This document shows, piece after piece, positions 25,154-34,634 of a stretch of DNA of 64,000 nt. The notes beneath the pieces are model-generated. The model made no database searches. It saw nothing but the letters and a program-made list of their open reading frames with translations, and was not told the origin of the DNA. Location of the stretch: NCBI GenBank assembly GCA_965261775.1, contig OZ253477.1:1302001-1366000 (forward strand), written 5' to 3'. The position numbers and the translations under genes were made by a program. Position 1 is the first letter of the stretch; the number at the start of each line of letters is the position of its first letter. This DNA comes from G965261775 sp965261775 (GTDB lineage Bacteria > Pseudomonadota > Gammaproteobacteria > Eutrophobiales > Eutrophobiaceae).

Positions 25154-26028
25154 ATGTCGATTAAACATCCGATTGTTGCAGTGACGGGATCCTCCGGTGC
25201 AGGCACCAGCCTGGCCCGGACGCCTTTGAGAGCATGTGTCGGAAAAGCGGGATACGGATCGCCGTGATCGAAGGAGACTGTTTTCATCGCTATGACCGGG
25301 CGAAAATGGATGAGCTCGGCGTGAAGGCACGTGCCGAGGGCCGTAATCTCACTCATTTCGGACCCGAAGGCAACCTGTTTGAAGAACTGGAGGCGGTTTT
25401 CAGGGAATATGCCGAAATCGGCCGGGGGAAACGCCGTTTTTACATTCACGACGCCGGGGAATCCCGGCAACATGGATATCCTCCCGGCACATTGACCCCT
25501 TGGGAACCCCTGGAAGACAGTACCGATATGCTCTTTTATGAAGGGCTGCATGGCGGTGTTATAACGGACAGCGTTAACGTCGCCCGCCATGTCGACCTGC
25601 TGATCGGCATTGCCCCGATCATTAATCTGGAATGGATGCAGAAAATACACCGGGACCGTGCCATCCGCAGTTATACTGCGGAAGACGCCACCAAGCTTAT
25701 TTTAAGCCGAATGCATGATTACGTGCATTATATCACGCCGCAGTTTTCCAGAACGGATATTAATTTTCAGCGGGTACCAACGATCGATACCACCAATCCT
25801 TTCGCTGACGGACACGTGCCAACCAACGATGAAAGTTTCAGTGTAATACATATTCGCAACCAGCAAAAAATAGACGTTGATTTTCGTTATCTGCTGAAAA
25901 TGCTGGAGGGTTCAAGGATGTCAAGCCCCGACACCATCGTGGTGCCCGCGGGGAAAAAGGTGTTTGCCATGGAGCTTATTTTACTGCCCGTCCTGCACAA
26001 ATTGATGGCACGAAAAAATGACGGTTGA
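25154..26028 (+). pseudogene. prkB: Phosphoribulokinase, frameshifted near the N-terminus
   Basis: Phosphoribulokinase makes ribulose-1,5-bisphosphate for RuBisCO in the Calvin cycle. The ATG at 25154 reads MSIKHPIVAVTGSSGAGTS, the normal start and P-loop, then after LAR the frame is lost. The conserved continuation DAFESMCRKSG IRIAVIEGDCFHRYDR is found one frame back, from about 25219, and runs intact to the stop at 26028, including FYEGLHGG and the HYITPQFSRTDINFQ segment. Restoring one G near 25219 would mend the frame, giving about 291 residues. It may be a decayed gene, an assembly error or a programmed shift. Divergent from msbA; no other Calvin-cycle gene is in the window. Confidence 0.85.
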
Positions 26029-26104
26029 ATGCGCTCCGAAGGATTCGGTAGTCGTCTGACCTTCTTGCAAAAAATAATTTATAAATTCACTCCGGGAATA
26101 CAAC

Positions 26105-27115
26105 ATGTCAAATAAAGTTCAGCTTGCAGATCAGGCAACCGAATTTATTGTCGAAGAGGACGAAACCATTCTTGAGGCGGCCTTGCGACAGAATCATCAA
26201 CTGTCTTACGGTTGTCGAAACGGTCTCTGCGGTTCATGCAAGGCGCTTGTCGAGACTGGCAGATTTTATTATCCCGGTACACAGCCAGAGGCTATCTCCG
26301 AGGAAGAAACGGCACAGGGTTACGCCCTGCTTTGCCAGGCCAGAGCGAAAACCGATTTGCGGATACGGGCAAGAACCGTTGATACGTCCGCCGATGTAAA
26401 AGCCAGAATACTGCCCTCCCGGGTAGTGTCCTGTGAAAAACTCAATGACAATATCATGCGGGTGAAGCTGGCATTACTCAAAACCGGGCGACTGCAATTT
26501 CTGGCGGGTCAATATATTGATATCCTCATGCGTGAAGGGAAACGCCGATCATTTTCCCTGGCCAACCCGCCCCATGAAGATCAACTGCTGGAACTCCATA
26601 TCCGCTATTATCGCGGCGGGCTGTTTTCCGAGTATGCCTTTCACGATCTGAGAGAGAACGCGTTGCTCCGTATTGAAGGACCGCTCGGTCAATTTACTCT
26701 GCAGAAATCCGACCGTCCCATGATCATGATTGCTGGCGGCACCGGTTTCGCCCCTGTCAAAAGTCTGGTGGAACATGCCCTGAACAACAATGACAAACGC
26801 AGCATCGCCGTGTATCGCGGCGCGAGGACCAGGGCCGAACTTTATCTGAATGATATTCCGAAAAAATGGGCGAAGGAATTTGACCATATCACCTATACGC
26901 CCGTTCTGTCCGATATGGACAGACTTGACGGCTGGCAGGGCAGAACTGGCCTTGTGCATCAGGCGGTGCTGGAAGACTACCCTGACTTGTCGGGCTATGA
27001 CGTTTATACCTGCGGCCCACCGCCGATGGTGGACGCCGTTGTCGGAACATTACCGGGGCACGGCCTTGACAGGCAACAACTCTTCTCCGACTCATTCGAG
27101 TTCGCCGCCCGCTGA
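26105..27115 (+). CDS. Ferredoxin-fused NAD(P)H flavin reductase (CDP-6-deoxy-glucoseen reductase-like)
   Basis: A 336-residue electron-transfer flavoprotein with three parts. The N-terminal plant-type [2Fe-2S] domain has Cys37, Cys42 and Cys45 in YGCRNGLCGSC and Cys77 in LLCQAR. The middle FAD domain has RSFSLANPP, and the C-terminal NAD domain has AGGTGFAPVKS and the TCGPPPMVD signature. It is commonly annotated as CDP-6-deoxy-delta-3,4-glucoseen reductase (AscD-like), but in gammaproteobacteria without ascarylose genes it more likely reduces flavins or an oxygenase. No sugar-modification gene is nearby, so the narrow name should not be trusted. It follows prkB by 76 bases. Confidence 0.85.
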   Translation: MSNKVQLADQATEFIVEEDETILEAALRQNHQLSYGCRNGLCGSCKALVETGRFYYPGTQPEAISEEETAQGYALLCQARAKTDLRIRARTVDTSADVKARILPSRVVSCEKLNDNIMRVKLALLKTGRLQFLAGQYIDILMREGKRRSFSLANPPHEDQLLELHIRYYRGGLFSEYAFHDLRENALLRIEGPLGQFTLQKSDRPMIMIAGGTGFAPVKSLVEHALNNNDKRSIAVYRGARTRAELYLNDIPKKWAKEFDHITYTPVLSDMDRLDGWQGRTGLVHQAVLEDYPDLSGYDVYTCGPPPMVDAVVGTLPGHGLDRQQLFSDSFEFAAR

Positions 27116-27322
27116 TAACGCCGGATGTCAATACATTACGACCAGAAACGGATGATCGACCGCATATACGCTCGCTTTTCAAGTGCAAACGACCACGCCG
27201 CTGTCGCTTTTTCAGCCTGTCCCGGTTTGTGTGTAGTATGATCGCCGAATGCGCCGGGAGCCACACGAAAATAATCTGCGAATAAAACAGTTTGTGTCGT
27301 TTCGATATGCGGTACGACCGAA

Positions 27323-27346
27323 CCCCCGCCTGCGCGGGAATGACGG
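27323..27346. repeat. Short GC palindromic intergenic repeat
   Basis: CCCGCCTGCGCGGG followed by AATGACGG: a five-pair hairpin (CCCGC/GCGGG) of the kind that is dispersed in intergenic DNA of many proteobacteria. Only one copy is seen in the window. It lies between the reductase and acyP. Confidence 0.45.
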
Positions 27347-27383
27347 TTATTCACACTTCGCCGTTTATTGTCAATATTGAGCA

Positions 27384-27671
27384 ATGGTTCCGGAAACTCC
27401 GAAACAGACAATCCACTGTTACATCAGCGGCAGGGTGCAGGGGGTATGCTTTCGAGTGGCGACCGCCGATCAGGCCGGTTTGATGGGTGTGCGTGGCTGG
27501 GTCAGAAACCTTGCTGATGGCAGGGTGGAGGTGATGGCCACCGCCGATAAGGATACCTTGAAGCGTTTTCGTGACTGGCTGGACAAGGGGCCGGCAATGG
27601 CGAAGGTATCACATGTCGAGAGCTGCGTTGTTGACCATGAAGACTTCGCGGATTTTACCGTTCACCGGTAA
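27384..27671 (+). CDS. acyP: Acylphosphatase
   Basis: A 95-residue enzyme that hydrolyses acyl phosphates such as carbamoyl and acetyl phosphate. The family's two signatures are present: ISGRVQGVCFR with the phosphate-binding Arg, and RGWVRNLADGRVEV with the catalytic Asn. Length and ferredoxin-like pattern are standard. ATG 27384 puts the first strand correctly; ATG only has a weak ribosome site. It is convergent with proS, with just 15 bases between the stop codons. Confidence 0.93.
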   Translation: MVPETPKQTIHCYISGRVQGVCFRVATADQAGLMGVRGWVRNLADGRVEVMATADKDTLKRFRDWLDKGPAMAKVSHVESCVVDHEDFADFTVHR

Positions 27672-27686
27672 TAGACCAGGGAACGG

Positions 27687-29402
27687 TCATTTTTGCACTT
27701 TCAGTTTTTCTTTAATGAAATCAACCGCACTGCTGATTGAGACAGTCTGCGGATCTGTCGCGTGGCGGGGTTTGTATTCCAGCTTTCCCGAGTCGAGGCC
27801 ACGTTCGCTGAAGACAAAACGGTGCGGGATCCCGATCAGTTCCATATCGGCGAACATGACACCGGGGCGCTCTTTTCGATCATCCAGCAATACCTCAATC
27901 CCGTTTTTCAGCAAGGCCTGATAGAAAGAGAATACTGCCTCGTGTAACCGTTGCGATTTATGCATATTAATCGGGATCAGCGCCAGTTTAAACGGCGCAA
28001 TCGCCGTCGGCCAGATGATCCCGTTGTCATCATGGTGCTGTTCAATAGCCGCCGCCACGACCCTGGAGACGCCGATGCCATAGCAACCCATCGTCAACGT
28101 GACGGCTTTCCCCTGTTCATCCAGACAGTTTGCTTTCATGCTTTCGCTGTATTGCGTACCAAGCTGGAAGATATGTCCAACCTCAATGCCACGTGTGAAC
28201 TTCAGTTTACCCAAACCATCCGGTGCCATTTCATTTTCGCAGACATTGCGGATATCGACGGTCTCCGGCAATGGCAGGTCTCTGCCCCAGTTGACACCAG
28301 TCAGGTGTTTTCCATTTTCATTGGCACCGCAGACAAAGTCGGCCATATACGCCGCACTGTGATCCACAAACAGCGGAATATCCAGACCGTGCGGGCCGAG
28401 TGACCCCGCGTCACAACCGAGTCCGTCCCGGATTTCCGCATTATCGGCAAGACGCAACGGCGTTAGCACCCCTTCCAGTTTTTCCGCCTTTGTCCGGTTG
28501 AGCTCATGGTCGCCGCGTAGCGCCAGGGCAATCAAATCACCCTGCTCCCCCCTGACAATCAGGGTTTTCAGACACTGTGACGGGGGTATCCGCAAAAATT
28601 GGCTGACATCCTCAATACTGTGTTGATCAGGCGTATCGACCTTTTCCATGACTTTGCCGGCTTCCGGACACACCCCTGCAGGTTTTACGGCTTCGGCCCG
28701 TTCAAGATTCGAGGCATAGTCACCACCGTCGGAGAAGACGATGATATCTTCTCCGGAATCAGCCAGCACATGAAATTCATGTGATTTATTCCCGCCGATA
28801 TTGCCGGAATCCGCCATGACTGCCCTGAAATCCAGTCCCAGACGGGAGAATATGGCCGAGTAGGTCGCGTACATTCGCTCATAGGTATCTTGCAGGGAAT
28901 CCTGGCTCAGGTGGAACGAGTAGGCGTCCTTCATCAGGAATTCGCGTGCGCGCATTACCCCGAAACGGGGACGTACTTCATCACGGAATTTGGTCTGTAT
29001 CTGATAAAAATTGGCGGGCAGTTGTTTGTAGCTGTGAATTTCACAACGCACCAGATCAGTGATGACCTCCTCGTGGGTGGGACCGAAGCAGAACCGGCGC
29101 TCATGGCGATCACGGAGGGACAGTAATTCAGGGCCGTATTTTTCCAGGCGTCCCGATTCCTGCCACAGTTCCGCGGGCTGCACGGCGGGCATCAGGATTT
29201 CCTGTGCGCCGGCGGCATCCATTTCCTCACGGATAATATTTTCCACTTTGCGCAATACGCGCAGGCCGGTCGGTAACCAGGTATAAATGCCCGCCGCCAA
29301 CTGACGGATCATGCCGGAGCGCAACATGAGTTGATGGCTGATGGTTTCCGCGTCCGCTGGCGCTTCGCGCAAGGTCGCCGTCAATAATCGTGATGTTCTC
29401 AT
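27687..29402 (-). CDS. proS: Prolyl-tRNA synthetase (bacterial type)
   Basis: A class II aminoacyl-tRNA synthetase of 571 residues, the length of the bacterial form with an editing insertion. Motif 1 region RKVENIIREEMD, motif 2 FRDEVRPRFGVMRAREFLMKD and motif 3 GCYGIGVSRVVAAAIEQ are visible. The editing domain (about residues 225-390) contains the TLIVRGEQGDLIALALRGDHELN stretch. The C-terminal anticodon-binding domain ends near EKLKVQK. It is divergent from ilvB with a shared 129-base intergenic region. Confidence 0.97.
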   Translation of the reverse strand: MRTSRLLTATLREAPADAETISHQLMLRSGMIRQLAAGIYTWLPTGLRVLRKVENIIREEMDAAGAQEILMPAVQPAELWQESGRLEKYGPELLSLRDRHERRFCFGPTHEEVITDLVRCEIHSYKQLPANFYQIQTKFRDEVRPRFGVMRAREFLMKDAYSFHLSQDSLQDTYERMYATYSAIFSRLGLDFRAVMADSGNIGGNKSHEFHVLADSGEDIIVFSDGGDYASNLERAEAVKPAGVCPEAGKVMEKVDTPDQHSIEDVSQFLRIPPSQCLKTLIVRGEQGDLIALALRGDHELNRTKAEKLEGVLTPLRLADNAEIRDGLGCDAGSLGPHGLDIPLFVDHSAAYMADFVCGANENGKHLTGVNWGRDLPLPETVDIRNVCENEMAPDGLGKLKFTRGIEVGHIFQLGTQYSESMKANCLDEQGKAVTLTMGCYGIGVSRVVAAAIEQHHDDNGIIWPTAIAPFKLALIPINMHKSQRLHEAVFSFYQALLKNGIEVLLDDRKERPGVMFADMELIGIPHRFVFSERGLDSGKLEYKPRHATDPQTVSISSAVDFIKEKLKVQK

Positions 29403-29531
29403 AATACCTTTGTTTCCCGTAATGTTGTCGGGGAGTGTACCCGAAATTAAAAGATGAGAACACGGCTTGACCTTATGCGGTATTCCGGGTAGCTTTCAGG
29501 GCTTATTATCAAACAGATACTTTGAGTAACA

Positions 29532-31259
29532 GTGGGAAAAAGAAAAGAAATATTGCGCGGAGCAGAAATTTTCTGTCGCGCCTTGAAAGATGAAGGGATA
29601 AAACATTTGTTCGGCTATCCGGGCGGTGCGGTCCTGCATATTTATGACGCGCTTTACAAGCAAAAGGATATAGAACATATCCTTGTACGCCATGAGCAGG
29701 GCGCGACGCACGCGGCAGATGGTTACGCGCGGGCGACCGGCCGGCCGGGCGTGGTGCTTGTGACTTCCGGCCCCGGGGCGACCAATGCCATTACCGGTAT
29801 CGCCACGGCGTATATGGATTCAATTCCACTGGTAGTGTTCACCGGTCAGGTACCAACCGGCATGATCGGGAATGACGCCTTTCAGGAAGTCGACGCCGTC
29901 GGCATTACCCGCCCCTGCGTCAAGCATAATTTTCTGGTCAGGGAGGTGAAGGATCTGGCCCTGACTATCAAAAAGGCCTTTTATATTGCCTCCAGCGGAC
30001 GCCCGGGACCGGTTGTTGTGGATATCCCGAAAGACGTTACGGCGGACTCCTGTGAGTATATTTACCCGGAAACTATCACCATGCGTTCCTACTGTCCCGT
30101 CGTCAAGGGACACCCGATTCAGATTAAAAAAGCGGCGGGACTGATTCTGTCGGCTAAAAAACCCATGATCTATTCCGGCGGCGGCGTGATTTTGTCCGAG
30201 GCCAGCCGTGAATTGACGGATTTTACAAAATTGCTCGGCTTTCCGATTACCAATACCCTGATGGGACTGGGCGCCTATCCGGCGACCGACAGACAGTTTA
30301 CCGGCATGTTAGGGATGCACGGTACCTATGAGTCAAATATGGCCATGCATCATTGCGATGTATTGATTGCGATAGGGGTACGCTTTGATGATCGCGTGAC
30401 CGGGGACCTGGAGAAATTCTGTCCTTATGCGAAGATCATTCATATTGATGTCGACCCCTCTTCAATTGCCAAGAATGTTCCGGTGGATATCCCGATTGTC
30501 GGCGATGTCAAACATGTTCTTGCCGATCTGATAAAGCTGTTGAAAGCAAAAAAGGATAAATTTGAAATAGATGCGCTTGCGGACTGGTGGAAGCAGATTC
30601 ATGAATGGGCATCGATTGACTGCCTTAAATTTGATCGCGCCACCTCGGTTATCAAGCCCCAGTTCGTGGTTGAAAAACTTTACGAATTAACGCGCGGGAA
30701 TGCCTATATCACTTCGGATGTCGGTCAGCATCAAATGTGGGCGGCGCAATTTTACAAGTTTGACAAACCACGCCGCTGGATCAATTCTGGCGGTCTCGGC
30801 ACCATGGGCTTCGGTCTGCCTGCAGCGATGGGCGTAAAACTGGCTTTCCCGAAGGCAACGGTGGCGTGTATCACCGGCGAGGCCAGTCTGGTCATGTGTA
30901 TTCAGGAATTATCCACCTGTCTGCAATATGACACGCCGATCAAGATCATCAGTCTCAACAACCGTTATATGGGGATGGTGCGACAATGGCAGGAATTTTT
31001 CTATTCCAGCCGTTATTCTCATTCTTATATGGACGCCTTGCCGGATTTCGTCAAGCTGGCCGAAAGCTATGGGCATGTGGGCATGCGTATTGAAAGGACC
31101 GAGGATGTTGAGGATGCGTTAAAGGAATCCCTGGCGATGGAAGATCGTACAGTATTGATGGATTTTGTGACGGATCAGACCGAAAATGTCTATCCGATGA
31201 TTGCTTCCGGCAAAGGACATCATGAAATGCATTTGTCGTCCGAACGGGAACTGGCCTAG
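29532..31259 (+). CDS. ilvB: Acetolactate synthase large subunit
   Basis: The catalytic subunit of the first enzyme of valine, leucine and isoleucine synthesis, which condenses pyruvate with pyruvate or 2-oxobutyrate. The 575-residue protein has the TPP-dependent layout: the catalytic Glu in VRHEQGATHAADGYARATG, the FAD-region middle domain, and the TPP motif GEASLVMCIQELSTC ending in SLNNRYMGMVRQWQ. The start is GTG 29532; no nearby ATG is in frame. It is followed after three bases by ilvH and then ilvC, a standard ilv operon. Confidence 0.96.
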   Translation: MGKRKEILRGAEIFCRALKDEGIKHLFGYPGGAVLHIYDALYKQKDIEHILVRHEQGATHAADGYARATGRPGVVLVTSGPGATNAITGIATAYMDSIPLVVFTGQVPTGMIGNDAFQEVDAVGITRPCVKHNFLVREVKDLALTIKKAFYIASSGRPGPVVVDIPKDVTADSCEYIYPETITMRSYCPVVKGHPIQIKKAAGLILSAKKPMIYSGGGVILSEASRELTDFTKLLGFPITNTLMGLGAYPATDRQFTGMLGMHGTYESNMAMHHCDVLIAIGVRFDDRVTGDLEKFCPYAKIIHIDVDPSSIAKNVPVDIPIVGDVKHVLADLIKLLKAKKDKFEIDALADWWKQIHEWASIDCLKFDRATSVIKPQFVVEKLYELTRGNAYITSDVGQHQMWAAQFYKFDKPRRWINSGGLGTMGFGLPAAMGVKLAFPKATVACITGEASLVMCIQELSTCLQYDTPIKIISLNNRYMGMVRQWQEFFYSSRYSHSYMDALPDFVKLAESYGHVGMRIERTEDVEDALKESLAMEDRTVLMDFVTDQTENVYPMIASGKGHHEMHLSSERELA

Positions 31260-31262
31260 GCC

Positions 31263-31754
31263 GTGCGACATATTATTTCACTGCTTTTGGAAAACGAGGC
31301 CGGGGCCCTGTCCAGGGTATCGGGCTTGTTTACAGCGCGTGCGTTTAATATTGAATCGCTGACCGTTGCGCCGACGGAAGACCCGACGGTTTCCCGTATG
31401 ACACTGGTCACTGGCGGTTCCAACGAGATCATCGAGCAGATAACCAAACAGTTGAACAAACTGGTGGATGTTATCAAGGTGGTCGATCTCAATGAGTATC
31501 GCCATATTGAACGTGAGCTGATGCTGATCAAATTGTCGGCGAAAAAGGAAAACCGTGCCGAGGTGAAACGCATGGCGGAAATTTTTCGCGGTCGTATTAT
31601 TGATGTGACCGGGAATAGCTATACCATAGAGATGACTGGTACCGGTGAAAAACTGGACGCGTTTATCAATGCGCTGGATGAGCGTATCATCCTTGAGGTC
31701 GTGCGTTCCGGCGTGTCTGGCATTGTGCGTGGCGATAAGGCGATTCAATCCTGA
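31263..31754 (+). CDS. ilvH: Acetolactate synthase small regulatory subunit
   Basis: A 163-residue subunit with an N-terminal ACT domain (RHIISLLLENEAGALSRVSGLF) that binds valine for feedback inhibition, followed by the C-terminal IlvN/IlvH domain with FRGRIIDVTGNSYTIEMTG. The start is GTG at 31263, three bases after the ilvB stop codon. The IlvH-type designation is by length and best match. It activates IlvB and sets its valine sensitivity. Confidence 0.95.
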   Translation: MRHIISLLLENEAGALSRVSGLFTARAFNIESLTVAPTEDPTVSRMTLVTGGSNEIIEQITKQLNKLVDVIKVVDLNEYRHIERELMLIKLSAKKENRAEVKRMAEIFRGRIIDVTGNSYTIEMTGTGEKLDAFINALDERIILEVVRSGVSGIVRGDKAIQS

Positions 31755-31796
31755 CTATTTCAATTTCCATTATTTTCAATTTATTAGAGAACGATT

Positions 31797-32813
31797 ATGA
31801 ATATTTATTACGATAAAGACGCAGATATATCTTTGATTCAAAACAAACGGATCGCCATTATCGGCTATGGTTCACAGGGTCATGCCCATGCCAACAATCT
31901 CAAAGACTCTGGCGTGACAGTCCATGTGGGTTTACGCGAGGGTTCCGCCTCGGCGGCAAAGGCCGAAGCGGCGGGGCTGGAGGTGAAACCTGTTTCCGAG
32001 GCGGTCAGAGACGCCGATGTGGTCATGATGCTTGTCCCGGATGAATATCAGAGCCGCCTCTATAAAGATGAAATTGAACCCAATCTCAAAGCGGGCGCCA
32101 CGCTGGGTTTTGCGCACGGGTTTAACATTCATTTTCAACAGATTATGCCCCGCGCTGATCTTGATGTCATCATGATCGCACCGAAAGGACCGGGGCATCT
32201 GGTGCGCGCGACCTACAGCGGCGGCGGTGGCGTCCCCTCATTGATTGCGGTTTATCAGGACACCTCGGGGCAGGCGAAGGAACTGGCGCTTTCCTATGCC
32301 TCTGCCAACGGCGGCGGGCGTGCCGGTGTGATTGAAACAACCTTTAAGGAGGAAACCGAAACCGATCTGTTCGGTGAACAGGCCGTATTATGTGGTGGTA
32401 TCACGGCTTTGATCCAGGCCGGTTTTGAAGTGTTGGTAGAGGCCGGTTATGCCCCTGAAATGGCTTATTTCGAGTGTCTGCACGAAACCAAACTGATCGT
32501 GGACCTGATCTACGAAGGCGGCATCGCTAATATGCGTTACTCCATTTCGAATACGGCGGAGTACGGCGACTTTACGCGCGGTCCGCGCATCATAACGGAA
32601 GAGACAAAACGCGAGATGAGAAAAATTCTGTCTGAAGTTCAAAGCGGCGAGTTTGCGCGAGAGTTCATTCTGGAGAACCAGAGCGGCGCCGCCTCACTGA
32701 AGGCCAGACGTCGTATCAGCCGCGAACACGGTATTGAGGTGATCGGCAAGAAACTGCGCTCCATGATGCCCTGGATTGCGGCAAACAGGTTGGTTAATGA
32801 TCAAGAAGATTAG
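31797..32813 (+). CDS. ilvC: Ketol-acid reductoisomerase, class I
   Basis: IlvC converts acetolactate into dihydroxyisovalerate using NADPH and Mg2+. At 338 residues it is the short class I form. The Rossmann motif IIGYGSQGHAHANNLKDSG is near the N-terminus, and the knotted C-terminal domain carries the metal ligands in DLFGEQAVLCGG and the TKLIVDLIYEGG region. It is 42 bases after ilvH, completing ilvBHC. Confidence 0.97.
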   Translation: MNIYYDKDADISLIQNKRIAIIGYGSQGHAHANNLKDSGVTVHVGLREGSASAAKAEAAGLEVKPVSEAVRDADVVMMLVPDEYQSRLYKDEIEPNLKAGATLGFAHGFNIHFQQIMPRADLDVIMIAPKGPGHLVRATYSGGGGVPSLIAVYQDTSGQAKELALSYASANGGGRAGVIETTFKEETETDLFGEQAVLCGGITALIQAGFEVLVEAGYAPEMAYFECLHETKLIVDLIYEGGIANMRYSISNTAEYGDFTRGPRIITEETKREMRKILSEVQSGEFAREFILENQSGAASLKARRRISREHGIEVIGKKLRSMMPWIAANRLVNDQED

Positions 32814-32872
32814 GATGTCCCGCATCGGTTACAACGATGAAGTGATATAGCTCTAACGACCGAGTCTCTTTA

Positions 32873-33532
32873 ATGCCAAGCAACTACTATCCACTGTTCG
32901 CTCGTGAAGCCTGGCCGGTGTTTTTGCTGTTGATGCTCCTGGCCCTGTTCGCGTGGTTTTTTAGCGGGGAAAAAACGTTTATTTTCTCCCTGTCGATTCT
33001 GTTTCTTGCGTTCTATCTGTTCCGCGATCCCGTGCGTGAAATACCGTCCCGGCCGCTGGCGATTGTCAGCCCGGTACACGGGGTCGTCACGCTGGTTGAG
33101 GAAACGAAGGAAACGCCTCTGAATGAACGCGCAAGACACGTCCAGATTGTCATGCGGCTTTACGATATCTATTCGCTTCGCAGTCCGACTGAAGGCAAGG
33201 TGACTGATCAATGGAGCAGTCCGCCGGATGAGAATCAACCGCGCCGACATCTTGATTTTTGTGTCCGGACGGATGAAGGCGACAAGGTAATCATAGCCAT
33301 CAGACCGCGCAATATCATCCATCACTTTCGCGTTTATCTACAGCAGGGTGAACGTGTCGGGCAGGGGCAACGTTGCGGCTATCTTTGTTTCGGCGGCGTC
33401 ATTGACGTATTTTTGCCTTTTGATTCAAGGGTTCTGGTTGAAGCAGGCCAATTTGTCAATGCTGGCAGCGACTTATTGGCGCAACTGATTCACCGGGGGA
33501 AGGTCAGCGCCATTGAAAATGAATTGGGTTAA
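32873..33532 (+). CDS. Phosphatidylserine decarboxylase-like protein lacking catalytic residues
   Basis: A 219-residue protein that matches the short Psd family in layout: two N-terminal membrane helices, the FYLFRDPVREIP motif, SPVHGVV, and the C-terminal FLPFDSRVLVEAGQFVNAG barrel segment. However, the self-cleavage site that should read FGS, where Ser becomes the pyruvoyl cofactor, is FGG here (Gly175 in CFGGVIDVFLP). The usual His in a DVHVNR-like motif is Tyr100 (DIYSLRSP). The protein should not form the pyruvoyl group, so it is probably not a functional decarboxylase or has another role. It is followed by pssA, the pathway's previous enzyme. Confidence 0.8.
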   Translation: MPSNYYPLFAREAWPVFLLLMLLALFAWFFSGEKTFIFSLSILFLAFYLFRDPVREIPSRPLAIVSPVHGVVTLVEETKETPLNERARHVQIVMRLYDIYSLRSPTEGKVTDQWSSPPDENQPRRHLDFCVRTDEGDKVIIAIRPRNIIHHFRVYLQQGERVGQGQRCGYLCFGGVIDVFLPFDSRVLVEAGQFVNAGSDLLAQLIHRGKVSAIENELG

Positions 33533-33588
33533 CGGAATACTACAGATCGGTTTTATATTGCTATCGTATTTTATATGGTCTGACGGAC

Positions 33589-34377
33589 GTGCAACAATCA
33601 TCATCAGCGAATAAAAGCCGACGCGGAATATATTTACTGCCCAATTTATTGACGACGGCGGCGTTGTTTTCGGGGTTCTATGCCATTATCGCGGCCATTG
33701 ATAAACAGTTTACCCCGGCCGCCATTGCTATATTTATCGCGATGATACTGGACGGAGTGGATGGACGTATCGCGCGTTTGACCAATACCCAGAGCGATTT
33801 CGGCCTGCAATACGACAGTTTGTCAGATATCGTCTCTTTCGGTTTGGCGCCAGCGTTGGTGATGCATCAATGGGCGTTTTTCAGTCTGGGGAAACCGGGT
33901 TGGCTGGCTGCTTTTGTCTATGCTGCCGCGGCTGCTTTGCGACTGGCGCGGTTTAACGCCCAAGCGTCCAGTCAGGACAGGCGTTTTTTCCAGGGACTGC
34001 CAAGTCCGGCAGCGGCGGCGGTGCTGGCGGGTATGGTCTGGCTGACAGATACGTACAGCCCGGGGGATCTTTCAGTAGCCGTTATATACTCTTTTCCGGT
34101 GACGATATTGCTTAGTATTCTTATGGTTAGCAATATCCGTTACTACAGCTTCAAACAGTTTGATCTGAAGGGGCGTGTTCCGTTTATCAGCGTATTGATC
34201 ATTGTTGCTCTGTTTACCCTGATCGCGATAGAACCGTCGTTGGTGCTGTTAGTGTTGGCGATGGGTTATGCCTTGTCGGGACCGATATGGACCTTGTTTG
34301 CGTTGCATAAACATCGTCAGGCGAGAAGGACGACCGAAACGCAAACGGGAGAATCCGGTGAACGTGGTGAACGTTAA
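33589..34377 (+). CDS. pssA: CDP-diacylglycerol-serine O-phosphatidyltransferase
   Basis: A 262-residue integral membrane enzyme that makes phosphatidylserine from CDP-diacylglycerol and serine. The CDP-alcohol phosphatidyltransferase motif is present as DGVDGRIARLTNTQSDFGLQYDSLSD, with the conserved Asp residues, and several transmembrane helices follow. It begins YLLPNLLTTAALFSGFYAI, typical for the family. The start is GTG 33589. It follows the psd-like gene and lies between ilvC and leuA, a known gene order in some gammaproteobacteria. Confidence 0.94.
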   Translation: MQQSSSANKSRRGIYLLPNLLTTAALFSGFYAIIAAIDKQFTPAAIAIFIAMILDGVDGRIARLTNTQSDFGLQYDSLSDIVSFGLAPALVMHQWAFFSLGKPGWLAAFVYAAAAALRLARFNAQASSQDRRFFQGLPSPAAAAVLAGMVWLTDTYSPGDLSVAVIYSFPVTILLSILMVSNIRYYSFKQFDLKGRVPFISVLIIVALFTLIAIEPSLVLLVLAMGYALSGPIWTLFALHKHRQARRTTETQTGESGERGER

Positions 34378-34634
34378 AAAAGAGATTGCATTTCCCCGGA
34401 ACTCGTTTATATTCGTTTTATGTATTGCTTGAAACAGATTCAAATCAGCGCAGATCGCTACCCCCCATTGTGGTTTGCGCTGTCTCGCCTGTTACTCCTC
34501 CTGCCCTGAGGGGCAAATATCTTTCTACACTCAGTTACGTTTTTGTGCGGCGTTTTTCGCAAAATGCCGGATTTGGTAATTTTCATTGAGTCGGTTTGTC
34601 GACATATTATATATATCAGGATATGGAGAGAGTA

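Noticed and set aside
26105..27115. Literal annotation as ascarylose-pathway CDP-glucoseen reductase
   Set aside because: No other deoxysugar gene is nearby; the name is inherited from family similarity only.
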